Positions 52,058 to 60,921 of a stretch of 64,000 nucleotides of DNA are shown here, in pieces. The notes below the pieces were generated by a model. It did not search any database, was not told where the DNA came from, and was given only the letters and a program-made list of their open reading frames with translations. The stretch is from Duganella sp. Leaf126 (lineage in GTDB: Bacteria; Pseudomonadota; Gammaproteobacteria; Burkholderiales; Burkholderiaceae_D), in the NCBI RefSeq assembly GCF_001423125.1, contig NZ_LMNW01000005.1:1-64000 (forward strand), in the 5' to 3' direction. A program made the position numbers and the translations under genes. Position 1 is the stretch's first letter. Every line of letters starts with the position of its first letter.

Positions 52058-52188
52058 GTTATCTCCGTTGTTGTTATAGGGATAATTCCCTAAGGCAACG
52101 CTAGCAGAAATAACAAGCAAAATCACCTGCTTTTCCAGCCCCGACGCCAGAATGCCGAAAAAAGTCGCAGAATGGGGAAAACGTTATA

Positions 52189-52881
52189 CTAAATTACCAC
52201 AAAATCGAGTGCCCGCAGGAAGCTTGCCGCTTGTGCATGGGAAATGATGGCACCCTTGAAGACGGCTGCATCGGACAATTTCAACCCTTCGATATCGGTC
52301 GCGCGCAGGTCGGCGCCCTGGAACCGGGCCTGCTTGAGCACGGCATTGCGCAGGCTGCCCCCTTCGAAGGTGGCGTCGCGGAAGTCGCAGCCGGCCAGAT
52401 ACGCATCCGAAAAATCGTTTTCTTTCAAAAGTGCCTTCCGGAATGACAAACCGCGCAGGTCGGCGCCCACCAGCAGGCATTCCTCGAACAGCAGCCCCAG
52501 GTGCGCCACTTCCTCGAACGCAGCGCCGGTCAGCTTGCAGCCGCAATAGCTGACCGAGGCCAGCTTGGCGCGCCGCCACCTGGTGTTGTTCAGGTCGCAG
52601 CTGTCGAAGCGGGCGTCGACCGCGTCCGCCGACTCGAAATCGGCGCCGCCGGCGCGGCAGCGCTGCCACACGGTGCGCGCCAGCTTTGCCGCGAACAGGG
52701 TGGCGCCGGCAAACGTGCAGCGCTCGAACGTGCATCCCTGCAGGTCGAGCCGCGACAGGTCCTCATCATCGAACGCGCAGTGTTCGAAGCGGCGCACGTC
52801 CTGCGCCAGGTGCCGGGCCAGCTGGTCGCGGTCGAGCGCGATGCCGGAAACGGTGGAAGGGGGTGAGCTAGCTGGTGCCAT
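52189..52881 (-). CDS. Pentapeptide-repeat protein
   Basis: This is a 230-residue protein made mostly of pentapeptide repeats of the A(D/N)LxX type (LSRLDLQGCTFERCTFAGA, ADLRGLSFRKALLKENDFSD, CDFRDATFEGGSLRNAVLKQ). The result is a right-handed quadrilateral helix that can mimic DNA, as in Qnr and McbG, which protect gyrase. Cys replaces the central residue unusually often. Its role is not shown, and gyrase protection is only one possibility. Confidence 0.88.
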   Translation of the reverse strand: MAPASSPPSTVSGIALDRDQLARHLAQDVRRFEHCAFDDEDLSRLDLQGCTFERCTFAGATLFAAKLARTVWQRCRAGGADFESADAVDARFDSCDLNNTRWRRAKLASVSYCGCKLTGAAFEEVAHLGLLFEECLLVGADLRGLSFRKALLKENDFSDAYLAGCDFRDATFEGGSLRNAVLKQARFQGADLRATDIEGLKLSDAAVFKGAIISHAQAASFLRALDFVVI

Positions 52882-52996
52882 GAAAACGGTTCCTCGATGC
52901 GGGTGGCCGACATTTTACCCGCAGCAGTGCCGCGCGTGCGACCGCTCCCGCGCCCCCTGCCCTACAATGCGATCAGATCAACCGGGGGGAAACCGC

Positions 52997-54298
52997 TTGG
53001 AACGTGAACTCGACATCATCCGCCAGCTCGACGACCAGGAAGCAGTGCTGCAACGGGCGCGCCTGCGCACCATGCAGCTGGTGGCGCTGGGCCTGTTGCT
53101 GCTGGCGGCGCTGCTGTTTGCGCTGGCGCGCGCGCAGCGCCACGGCCATCCGGCCTGGGGCTACCTCGAAGCGTTTTCTGAAGCGGCCATGATCGGCGCG
53201 ATTGCCGACTGGTTCGCCGTGGTGGCGCTGTTCCGCCACCCGCTCGGCGTCCCGCTGTGGCACACGGCCATCATCCCCAACAGCAAGGACCGCATCGGCA
53301 AAAGCCTGGGCAAGTTCGTCGAAAACCATTTTATTACCGAGGCGGCGATCAACGCCCGCCTGCGCGAGGTCGATATCGCCGGCAAGGCGGGCCGGTACCT
53401 GCAGGATCCCGCCCACGCCGAGCGGCTCACGCGCTGGACCGGCCCTGCTCTGGAACAGCTGCTGCAGTCGCTGGACCAGGACAGGATGCGGCGCCTGGTG
53501 TGCGACACGGCCGCCCGCGAACTGGCGCGGCTGGACCTGGCCAGCCTGGCCGGCGACTGCGTCGATGCGCTGATCGCGGAGGACCAGCCGCAGCACCTGG
53601 TGGACCTGCTGCTCGACCAGCTGGGCGAGTACCTGTCGGACGAGGGCAACCACGAAACCATCGGCAACGTGGTGCAAAGCGCGGTCAATACCGACAGCTC
53701 GGTGGTCGAATACGCGCTGCACAAGGCCATGCCGCGCCTGATCCGCTCCACCATCCGCAAGGTGGCCGATGTCCGGGTCGACCGCCAGCACCCGCTGCGC
53801 GCGCGTCTGGGCGCGTGGATCGCCGACAGCGCGCTGCGCCTGAAGGCCGATCCGCAGTGGCAGGCGGCGATCGCCCGCTTCCAGCACGACGCCCTGGCCA
53901 GCGACAAGGTGCGCCACATGCTCGAAGGCCTGTGGGATGCGCTGCGCAGCCGCGTGCAGGCCGAGCTGCACAGCGCGGCGCCCGGGGTGCCGGGCCGGAT
54001 ACCGGCAGGCCTGCAAACGCTGGTGCAGAACGCCGGCCGCATGCTGGCCGAAAACCAGGCCATGCGCGAGGGCCTGAACCGGCTGCTGGAAGCGGGCAGC
54101 GCGCAACTGGTGCGCAATTACCGTGGCGAGGTGGGACTGTTCATCGAAACCCAGCTGGCCCGCTGGACCCGCGACGAAATGAGCAATCGCATCGAACTGG
54201 CGATCGGCCGCGATCTGCAGTTCATCCGCATCAACGGCACGGTCGTCGGCGGCGTGGCCGGCCTGCTGATTCATGTCATCGTCCAGTACACGGTGTAG
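52997..54298 (+). CDS. DUF445 membrane protein (YjiN-like)
   Basis: This is a 433-residue protein. The TTG start follows GGGGG at seven bases and gives LERELDIIRQLDD. One transmembrane helix (about 26-45) is followed by the DUF445 signature EAAMIGAIADWFAVVALFRHPLG, a long helical region and a last membrane segment (GGVAGLLIHVIVQYTV). The family is widespread and its function is unclear. The gene is divergent from the pentapeptide gene. Confidence 0.85.
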   Translation: MERELDIIRQLDDQEAVLQRARLRTMQLVALGLLLLAALLFALARAQRHGHPAWGYLEAFSEAAMIGAIADWFAVVALFRHPLGVPLWHTAIIPNSKDRIGKSLGKFVENHFITEAAINARLREVDIAGKAGRYLQDPAHAERLTRWTGPALEQLLQSLDQDRMRRLVCDTAARELARLDLASLAGDCVDALIAEDQPQHLVDLLLDQLGEYLSDEGNHETIGNVVQSAVNTDSSVVEYALHKAMPRLIRSTIRKVADVRVDRQHPLRARLGAWIADSALRLKADPQWQAAIARFQHDALASDKVRHMLEGLWDALRSRVQAELHSAAPGVPGRIPAGLQTLVQNAGRMLAENQAMREGLNRLLEAGSAQLVRNYRGEVGLFIETQLARWTRDEMSNRIELAIGRDLQFIRINGTVVGGVAGLLIHVIVQYTV

Positions 54299-54376
54299 GT
54301 GCGCCGGCGCCATCCCGCACTGGCCGCAGCGGCCCACATGCTTTACCATGCGAGGTCTTTCATCACTTTGCCGTCC

Positions 54377-55948
54377 ATGAGCCCAGTGTCCGTCTCGTTC
54401 CTGCCACGCCTGGTCGCCGCCCTGCTCGCGCTGCCGCTGGCGGCGCCGTACGTCCTGGCCGATGCCGGTCACGTCCACGAACTGGCGGCGGCCAGCGCCG
54501 ATACGCTGACCGTGGTCGGTCCGTGGGAATTGACCGGGATCGAGCCGTCGCGCAGCGGCTTCATGTTCACCCGCATGGAAGTCACCCAAACCCTGCTCGA
54601 TGTCGATGACCAGGGCCGCCTGCGACCGGCCGCCGCCAGCAGCTGGGATGTCTCGCCCGACCAGCGCGAATGGCGTTTCTTCATCCGCCAGGGCAACCGC
54701 TTCCATGACGGCTCGGCGCTGACCGCCAATACGGCGCTGGTGTCGCTGCGGCGGGCCTTGACGACGCCGGGCGTGCTGCAGCTGGCCGGCATCGAGGACA
54801 TGTACGCCGAGCGCGGCGCCATCGTGGTGCGCCTGCGCCGCCCGTTCGCGCCGCTGCCCTATCTGTTCACGCAGTACGGCACCCAGCTGCTGGCGCCGTC
54901 GTCGTTTGCCGCCGACGGCCGCGTGACTGCCATCGTCGGCAGCGGTCCGTACCGCATCAAGTCGATCACGCTGCCGCAAATGTTCGAGACCGAATTTGCC
55001 GCGACCTGGAACGGCGACGCGCCGGCCGTGCGCCGCGCGCGCTACATCAGCGTATCGCGCGCGGAAACGCGGGCGCTGATGGCGCAAAGCCGCCAGGCCG
55101 ACCTGGCCTTTACGCTCGATCCGCCCAGCATCCGCCGCCTGCAGCGGCAGAACGGCGTGTCGCTGGTGGCGCAGAACCTGCCGCGCACCACCTTCCTGAA
55201 ACTCAATGCCGCCCACCCCTTCCTGCGCGACGAGCGCGTGCGCCGCGCGATCAGCCTCGGCGTCGAGCGCGAAGGCATCGCCAGGGCGCTGTTGCGCGAT
55301 GCCGACCTCGGCGCCACCCAGCTGTTCCCGCCCGCGCTGGCGCGCTGGCACCAGCCGGCGCTGGCGCCCTTGCGCACCGATCCTGGCGCCGCCCGCGCGC
55401 TGCTCCGGCAAGCCGGCTTCACACCCGGCGCCGACGGCATTCTGCGGCGCGACGGGCGCCGCTTCGCGCTCACGCTCTATACCTTTGTCGATCGCCCGGA
55501 ACTGCCGCTGATCGCCTCGGCGATCCAGGAAGAGATGCGCCAGATCGGCATCGCCGTGCGGGTAGTGGTCGGCAATTCCAGCGACATCCCGTCCGGCCAC
55601 CGCAGCGGCACGCTGGAAATGGGACTGGTGGCGCGCAATTTCGGCACCACGCCGGACCCGACAGCGACCATGATCGGCGACTACAGCAACGGCGGCGGCG
55701 ACTGGGGCGCGATGCACTGGCGCGACGCCGCGCTCGACGCCGCGCTGGGCCGCCTGGCCAGCGGCGAAGCGCCGGCCGCCCAGGACGCCGACCGCCAGCA
55801 CGTGGCCAGCCGCCTGCAGGAAGCGCTGCCGGTGGTGCCGGTGGTCTGGTACCGCCAGACCATCGCCGTCTCCAGCCGCGTCGGCAATGTCAGCGTCGAC
55901 GCTTTCGAGCGCAGTTACCGCATCAGCGACATGAAGTGGACCAGGTAG
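54377..55948 (+). CDS. Peptide/nickel-type ABC transporter substrate-binding protein
   Basis: This is a 523-residue periplasmic protein of the SBP_bac_5 family. The signal peptide (about 1-33) ends near YVLADA. The domain has TQTLLDVDDQGRLRPAAASSWDVS, WRFFIRQGNRFHDGSALTA and VVPVVWYRQTIAVSS, resembling NikA/CntA-type receptors for metal chelates or peptides. Which ligand it binds cannot be read. The next gene starts directly after its stop. Confidence 0.87.
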   Translation: MSPVSVSFLPRLVAALLALPLAAPYVLADAGHVHELAAASADTLTVVGPWELTGIEPSRSGFMFTRMEVTQTLLDVDDQGRLRPAAASSWDVSPDQREWRFFIRQGNRFHDGSALTANTALVSLRRALTTPGVLQLAGIEDMYAERGAIVVRLRRPFAPLPYLFTQYGTQLLAPSSFAADGRVTAIVGSGPYRIKSITLPQMFETEFAATWNGDAPAVRRARYISVSRAETRALMAQSRQADLAFTLDPPSIRRLQRQNGVSLVAQNLPRTTFLKLNAAHPFLRDERVRRAISLGVEREGIARALLRDADLGATQLFPPALARWHQPALAPLRTDPGAARALLRQAGFTPGADGILRRDGRRFALTLYTFVDRPELPLIASAIQEEMRQIGIAVRVVVGNSSDIPSGHRSGTLEMGLVARNFGTTPDPTATMIGDYSNGGGDWGAMHWRDAALDAALGRLASGEAPAAQDADRQHVASRLQEALPVVPVVWYRQTIAVSSRVGNVSVDAFERSYRISDMKWTR

Positions 55949-56923
55949 ATGAACACGATGAGCCTGTTGTTTGCAACCGCGCGGCGCTGGTCGCCGCTGC
56001 TGGGGCGGCGCCTGCTGCAGGCGCTGCTGGTGGCCCTGCTGGTGGGCACGCTGTGCTTCTTCATGACGCGCTGGCTGCCGGGCGACACTGCGTTCCGCAT
56101 CGCTGCCGGCCGCTACGGCTACGACATGGTCGATGCCGCCGCTGCCGATGCGGTGCGCGCGGAACTGGGCCTGAACCGCCCCGCGCTGGCGGCGCTGGCC
56201 GACTGGTGGGGACGGCTGCTGCGGCTCGATCTCGGCGTCTCGCTGGTGACGGCGCAGCCGGTGATCACCGAGATCGGGCTGCAACTGGGCCAGACCCTGC
56301 GCCTGTCGTTCTGGGCGGTGCTGCTGTCGGTCGTGCTCGGTCCCGTTCCGGGCGTGCTGGCCGGGCTCAGGCCCGGCGGCTGGTTCGACCGCACCACGCT
56401 GGCCGTGTCGGTCATGCTGCGCGCCATGCCGCCGTTCGTGCTGGGACTGCTGCTGGTGCTGGTGTTTTCGGTGGAGCTGAACGCACTGCCCGCGGCCGGC
56501 CACGTGGACCGGGGCAGCGTGGCGCTGCCCGCGCTGACGCTCGCGCTGGGCCTGGCAGCCGTGTCGTCGCGGGTTGCGCGCGACGCCATGGTGGCCGTGC
56601 GCGGCAGCGCCTATTATGCGTTCGCGCTGACCAAGGGCCTGTCGCCGTCGCAGGCGCTGGCCAGCCACGGCGTGCGCAACGTCGGCGTGCCGGTGGTCGC
56701 CTACCTGGCCGTGCAGCTGGTCTACCTGGTCGAAGGCGTGGTGCTGGTGGAAACCATCTTTGCCTGGCCCGGCATCGGCCACGCACTGGTGCACGCGATC
56801 TTCGGCCGCGACGTGCCGATGATCCAGGGCACGGCGCTGGTGCTGGGCCTGATGTTCGTGCTGTTCAATGCATTGGTGGACCTGGCCTGCGCCGCCATCG
56901 ATCCGCGCCGGCGGCCGCAGTGA
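55949..56923 (+). CDS. ABC transporter permease (DppB/NikB type)
   Basis: This is a 324-residue membrane protein with about six helices. The N-terminus RRLLQALLVALLVGTLCFFMTRWLPGD is the family pattern, and RVARDAMVAVRGSAYYAFALTKGLS...H is the EAA loop that contacts the ATPase. ATG follows the receptor gene's stop with no gap. Confidence 0.92.
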   Translation: MNTMSLLFATARRWSPLLGRRLLQALLVALLVGTLCFFMTRWLPGDTAFRIAAGRYGYDMVDAAAADAVRAELGLNRPALAALADWWGRLLRLDLGVSLVTAQPVITEIGLQLGQTLRLSFWAVLLSVVLGPVPGVLAGLRPGGWFDRTTLAVSVMLRAMPPFVLGLLLVLVFSVELNALPAAGHVDRGSVALPALTLALGLAAVSSRVARDAMVAVRGSAYYAFALTKGLSPSQALASHGVRNVGVPVVAYLAVQLVYLVEGVVLVETIFAWPGIGHALVHAIFGRDVPMIQGTALVLGLMFVLFNALVDLACAAIDPRRRPQ

Positions 56924-56951
56924 CAACGACGATAGCGCCGATGAGCAAACC

Positions 56952-57824
56952 ATGACCGCCCCTTTCCCTACCACGCCGCAGCCGGCGCAGTCCGACCTGC
57001 CCGACATGCACGACGCCCTGCTGGCAGCAACGCCTGTGCGCCGCTGGCCTGCCGCGCGCGTCGCCGGCGCCGCCATGTTGCTGGCGATAGCAGCCTTCGC
57101 CCTGCTCGGCCCCTGGCTGATCGGCATCGATCCGGCGCGGCAGACGCTGGCGCGCTTTCTCGAAGCCCCGAGCCTGGCCCACCCGCTCGGTCTCGACCAC
57201 CTGGGCCGCAGCATGCTGGCACGGCTGGCCGAGGCGTCGCGGCTGTCGCTGTCGATGGCGCTGCTCAGCGTGGCAAGCGCCGCGCTTCCGGGCACCGCGC
57301 TCGGCCTGCTCGCAGCGTGGCGCGGCGGCTGGGTCGAGCGGCTGCTGACCGCGTTTGCCGACGCCATCCTGGCCCTGCCCGGGCTGTTACTGGTGCTGCT
57401 GCTGGCCGCGTTTGCGCCGGGCCAGTTCTGGCCCTTGTACGTCGGCATTTCGCTGGCGCTGTGGGTCGAGTACTTTCGCGTGGCGCGGGCGGCGGCCACC
57501 GTCATGCTGGCCGGCCCGCAGGTGGAAGCATCGCGCCTGCTCGGCTTCGATGCGCTCTACATCGTGCGCCGTCATCTGCTGCCGGAACTGCTGCCACGCT
57601 TGCTGACGCTGATGCGCTTCGGCTATGCCGGCGCGGTGCTGGCGATGGCGGCGCTGGGCTTCATCGGCGTCGGGCTGCAACCGCCGACGGCGGAACTGGG
57701 CGTGATGATGATCGAACTGCTCCCGTACTACAGCGAAGCGCCGTGGCTGGTGGCCGCGCCGATTGCCGTATTGTTCGCCACGCTCCTGGCGATGATCTTG
57801 CTGGGTACTGGAAAAGACCGATGA
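56952..57824 (+). CDS. ABC transporter permease (DppC/NikC type)
   Basis: This is a 290-residue second permease. HPLGLDHLGRSMLARLAEASRLS is the conserved periplasmic segment, and VEASRLLGFDALYIVRRHLLPELLP is the EAA loop. It has an N-terminal cytoplasmic tail rich in Pro and Gln and about six helices. Its last bases overlap the ATPase gene by four. Confidence 0.92.
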   Translation: MTAPFPTTPQPAQSDLPDMHDALLAATPVRRWPAARVAGAAMLLAIAAFALLGPWLIGIDPARQTLARFLEAPSLAHPLGLDHLGRSMLARLAEASRLSLSMALLSVASAALPGTALGLLAAWRGGWVERLLTAFADAILALPGLLLVLLLAAFAPGQFWPLYVGISLALWVEYFRVARAAATVMLAGPQVEASRLLGFDALYIVRRHLLPELLPRLLTLMRFGYAGAVLAMAALGFIGVGLQPPTAELGVMMIELLPYYSEAPWLVAAPIAVLFATLLAMILLGTGKDR

Positions 57825-59665
57825 AACAACGTTCCGTCCATGCGGCCAGGCCGCAGCAAACCATCCGCGCCCCCGATGCCGGACCGGCGGCGCCGGTTGC
57901 CGGCGCTGACCTTGCGGCGGCCGGGCCGGCCCACCTGACGGTACACGGCCTGTCGGTCGGCGCCGCCGGTCACACGCTGGTGCACGCCACCGATCTGCAT
58001 ATCCCGGCCGGCGGCGCGCTCACGCTGCTGGGCGAGAGCGGCTCCGGCAAATCGCTGCTGGCGCAGGCGATCATGGGCAATCTGCCGTCCAACCTGCGCT
58101 GCAGCGGCATGGTGGAGGTGGGACTACACCGCTCCGATGCGGCCGACCGGGCAGCGCGGCGCGCGCTGTGGGGGCGTCGCCTGGCGCTGCTGCCGCAGGA
58201 ACCGTGGCTGGCGCTCGATCCGACCATGCGCGTGGCGCAGCAGATCGCCGAGGTGCACGAACTGGTGGCCGGCATGGCGCCGGAAGCGGCTGCGCCCACC
58301 GCGCAGGCAGGGCTCGAACAGCTGTCGATGGGCGACGCCGGCCACAAATACCCGTTCCAGATCTCGGGCGGCATGGCGCAGCGCGTGGCCTTCCTTGCCA
58401 CCCACGCCGCCGGCGCACCGGTGATGATCATCGACGAACCGACCAAGGGCCTCGACGCCGACCGCCGCGCCGACGTGCTGGCCGTGCTGCGCGCAGCCAT
58501 TGCCGACGGCCTGACCCTGCTCACCATCACCCACGACGTCTGGCTGGCGCGCCAGTTGCGCGGCCAGGTGGCCGTGATGCTGGCCGGCGCCATCGTCGAG
58601 CACGGCGATGCAGCCACCGTGCTGGCCTCACCCACCCACGATTACACGCGGCGACTGCTGGCCGCAGAACCGGCCGCCTGGCCACCCCTGGTTCCAGCCG
58701 AGGCGACAAATCGGGGCGATCCGGCGACTCTGACGCAGCCGGCCCGTCCGCCGGTTCAGGGCAATCCGACGACTGTGGCGCAGCCGGCCGAACCAGCGAA
58801 TCTGAAGCAGTCGGCCGCTACGTCGCAGCATGCAGCCGAACTGGCCAATCTGACGCAATCGGCCAATGTGCGGGATGCGGCCGGACTGGCGATTCGGAAG
58901 CAGTCGGCCAATACTTCGGATGTCGCCGAGCAGGCAAATCTCACCCCAGCGGCCGATATAAAGGGTGCGGCCGAACTGGCGAATCTGACCGGGCCGGCAA
59001 TTTCGGCGCAGCCGGTCACCGCAGCCGGCGGCGCCCGGGCGGACCATGCCGATGTGCTGGTGCGCATCGACGGCGTGGCCAAGCGTTACGGCGTGCAGCA
59101 GCTGTTCGCTGGCGTGACGGCGCAGATACGGCGCGGCGAATGCATCGCCGTGACCGGTCCCAGCGGCTCCGGCAAGACCACCTTCGGCAACATCGTGCTG
59201 GGCCTGCTGCAGCCCGATGCCGGGTCCGTGACCCGCGCACCGGGGCTGGCGCGCACCGCGTTCCAGAAGCTGTACCAGGATCCGGCAGCGGCATTTGCGC
59301 CGTCGGTCACGCTGCGCCAGTCGCTGCAGGACGTGGTCGGGCTGCACCGGCTGGCGTGGTCCGACCTCGATATCCTGCTCGCGCGACTGCGCCTGCGCCC
59401 GGCCCTGCTCGACCGCCTGCCGGCCCAGGTATCGGGCGGCGAACTGCAGCGCTTCGCGCTGGCGCGCGTCCTGCTGCTGCGCCCCGCCCTGATTTTTGCC
59501 GACGAGCCGACCTCGCGCCTCGATCCCGTCACGCAGCAGGAAACCCTGGCGCTGCTGGTCCAGCATGCGCGGGCGTCCGGCTGCGCAGTGCTGCTCGTCA
59601 CCCATGACGCCGACATCGCGGCGCACCTGGCGTCCAGGGCGATCAGCCTGTCGCCCGCGCGCTGA
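57821..59665 (+). CDS. Fused double ABC ATPase (DppD-DppF type) with a repetitive linker
   Basis: This is a 614-residue protein with both ATPase subunits of a peptide/nickel-type importer in one chain. Domain 1 (about 30-285) has GESGSGKSLL, ISGGMAQRV and VMIIDEPTKGLD. Domain 2 (about 405-610) has GPSGSGKTTF, VSGGELQRFAL and LIFADEPTSRLD. Both look able to hydrolyse ATP. Between them is a linker of about 110 residues, much of it five copies of a 15-residue unit close to AELANLTQSANVRDA. Domain 2 lacks the oligopeptide-binding C-terminal extension. Confidence 0.9.
   Translation: MKQRSVHAARPQQTIRAPDAGPAAPVAGADLAAAGPAHLTVHGLSVGAAGHTLVHATDLHIPAGGALTLLGESGSGKSLLAQAIMGNLPSNLRCSGMVEVGLHRSDAADRAARRALWGRRLALLPQEPWLALDPTMRVAQQIAEVHELVAGMAPEAAAPTAQAGLEQLSMGDAGHKYPFQISGGMAQRVAFLATHAAGAPVMIIDEPTKGLDADRRADVLAVLRAAIADGLTLLTITHDVWLARQLRGQVAVMLAGAIVEHGDAATVLASPTHDYTRRLLAAEPAAWPPLVPAEATNRGDPATLTQPARPPVQGNPTTVAQPAEPANLKQSAATSQHAAELANLTQSANVRDAAGLAIRKQSANTSDVAEQANLTPAADIKGAAELANLTGPAISAQPVTAAGGARADHADVLVRIDGVAKRYGVQQLFAGVTAQIRRGECIAVTGPSGSGKTTFGNIVLGLLQPDAGSVTRAPGLARTAFQKLYQDPAAAFAPSVTLRQSLQDVVGLHRLAWSDLDILLARLRLRPALLDRLPAQVSGGELQRFALARVLLLRPALIFADEPTSRLDPVTQQETLALLVQHARASGCAVLLVTHDADIAAHLASRAISLSPAR
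58787..59014 (+). repeat. 45-bp tandem repeat inside the ATPase gene
   Basis: Five units of about 45 bp encode AEPANLKQSAATSQHA, AELANLTQSANVRDA, AGLAIRKQSANTSDV, AEQANLTPAADIKGA and AELANLTGPAISAQP. The units are diverged, so the array is not new. It makes a flexible linker between the two ATPase domains. Confidence 0.75.
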
Positions 59666-59688
59666 GTTGCATCCAGCGCTCAGCATCG

Positions 59689-60396
59689 ATGGCCGCCATC
59701 CTGCTTGAAGTCTGCGTGGACAGCCTGCACGGTATCGCTGCCGCGCTTGCCGGCGGCGCCGACCGCATCGAGCTGTGCGCCGCGCTCGATCTGGGCGGCC
59801 TGACGCCGGGCGCGGACCTGCTGCGTCTGGCCGCTGCCTGTCCGCTGCCGGTGGTGGCCCGCATCCGGCCGCGCGCCGGCGACTTCTGTTTCGACGCGGT
59901 CGAGGTGCAGCGCATGCTCAACGCCATCGACGCCGTCGCGCACGCCGGGCTGCAGGGCGTCTCGCTGGGCGCCACGCTGCGCGACGGCCGGCTCGACCAG
60001 CCCACGCTGGCGCGCCTGCTGGCCCGCGCCCACGACCACCGGCTGGCCTGCACGCTGCACCGCGCCATCGATATCAGCCCCGACCTGGCGCAGGCCACGC
60101 GTACCGCCATCGACCTTGGTTTCACGCGCATCCTGACTTCCGGTGGTGCACCGGAAGTCAGCCAGGGCATCGACGGCCTGCTGCGCTGCTTCGATGCGGC
60201 CGCCGGCCGCATCGCCATCATGCCCGGCGCCGGCATCGACGCCGCCAACATCGGCCGGCTGCGCGCCAAGCTGCCGCTCAGCGAGGTTCACGCTTCGTGC
60301 TCGGCGCCTGCCTTGTCGCCAACACGCGGTGCCATCGGTGCCACCAGCACCACCTGCGCCGCCAAGGTGGCCGCACTTGTCAAAGCGCTCGCCTGA
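59689..60396 (+). CDS. cutC: CutC family protein
   Basis: This is a 235-residue TIM-barrel protein matching CutC: LLEVCVDSLHGIAAALAGGADRIELCAALDLGGLTPG, MLNAIDAVAHAGLQGVSLG, TLHRAIDI, ILTSGGAPEVSQGI and IMPGAGIDAANI. CutC was linked to copper homeostasis in E. coli, although its direct role is debated. It follows the transporter operon by 23 bases. Its 3' end is repeated, decayed, in the DNA downstream. Confidence 0.92.
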   Translation: MAAILLEVCVDSLHGIAAALAGGADRIELCAALDLGGLTPGADLLRLAAACPLPVVARIRPRAGDFCFDAVEVQRMLNAIDAVAHAGLQGVSLGATLRDGRLDQPTLARLLARAHDHRLACTLHRAIDISPDLAQATRTAIDLGFTRILTSGGAPEVSQGIDGLLRCFDAAAGRIAIMPGAGIDAANIGRLRAKLPLSEVHASCSAPALSPTRGAIGATSTTCAAKVAALVKALA

Positions 60397-60660
60397 CGGC
60401 ACCGGACGCGAGCGCGCGGCACGTACGTCGTGCCGCGCCAGCACCGCCACGCAATACGCCCAGCACCACCGGTGCCTTCAAGCCCAGCAAGGTGGCAGCG
60501 CAGTGTATAGCGCTCGCCGGACAGCACCCTGCGCGATCGCGCGGCACGACATCCGCACCGAGCCGCGCCGGCACCGTCAGGCAGTACGCTTGGCACCACC
60601 GGCGCCATCAACCGCACCAGGGTGGCAGCGCTGTGCGAATCGCCCGCTCGATAACGGTCT
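60310..60660 (+). repeat. Decayed tandem copies of the cutC 3' end
   Basis: The last coding bases of cutC and what follows recur at steps of about 125-130 bp. AAGGTGG lies at 60364 and 60489 and AGGGTGG at 60619; GCGCTCGCC at 60386 and 60510; GCGCGGCAC at about 60414 and 60539; GCCGCGCC at 60432 and 60562. The second and third copies have no frame and are diverged. Confidence 0.65.
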
Positions 60661-60921
60661 GCCCGGACGAGAAGACTTGGCAAGAAACGTACAATGCCAG
60701 CGCCGTGCCAGCCCTGCCAGCGACTGCAACGCTGCGCCAGCCATGCCACGTAAAAACAAAGCTTGATCGCGCAGGGCTCGGTGCCCTGCCCAACAGACAG
60801 CCGCCACGAAGCGCACTAGCATGTAGAACATCAACGCGATATCACCGATATCACCCGACATCACCCGATCCACCCACCGCACTACCACCGTGCGCACCAT
60901 CGAGAACGGCACAGCAGCGCC
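60397..60921. other. 525-bp gene-free region after cutC
   Basis: It holds the decayed cutC-tail repeats up to about 60660, then a stretch with no gene, and near 60840-60890 the simple repeat of GATATCACC/GACATCACCC. No protein of recognised kind is coded on either strand. The antiporter gene begins at its end without a clear ribosome-binding site. Confidence 0.6.

Noticed and set aside
52973-57505. A very long open frame on the minus strand opposite the DUF445 and ABC transporter genes
   Set aside because: Its product is rich in Arg, Gln, His and Ala without domains, as expected from the complement of GC-rich coding DNA. The plus-strand genes have motifs, ribosome-binding sites and tight spacing.
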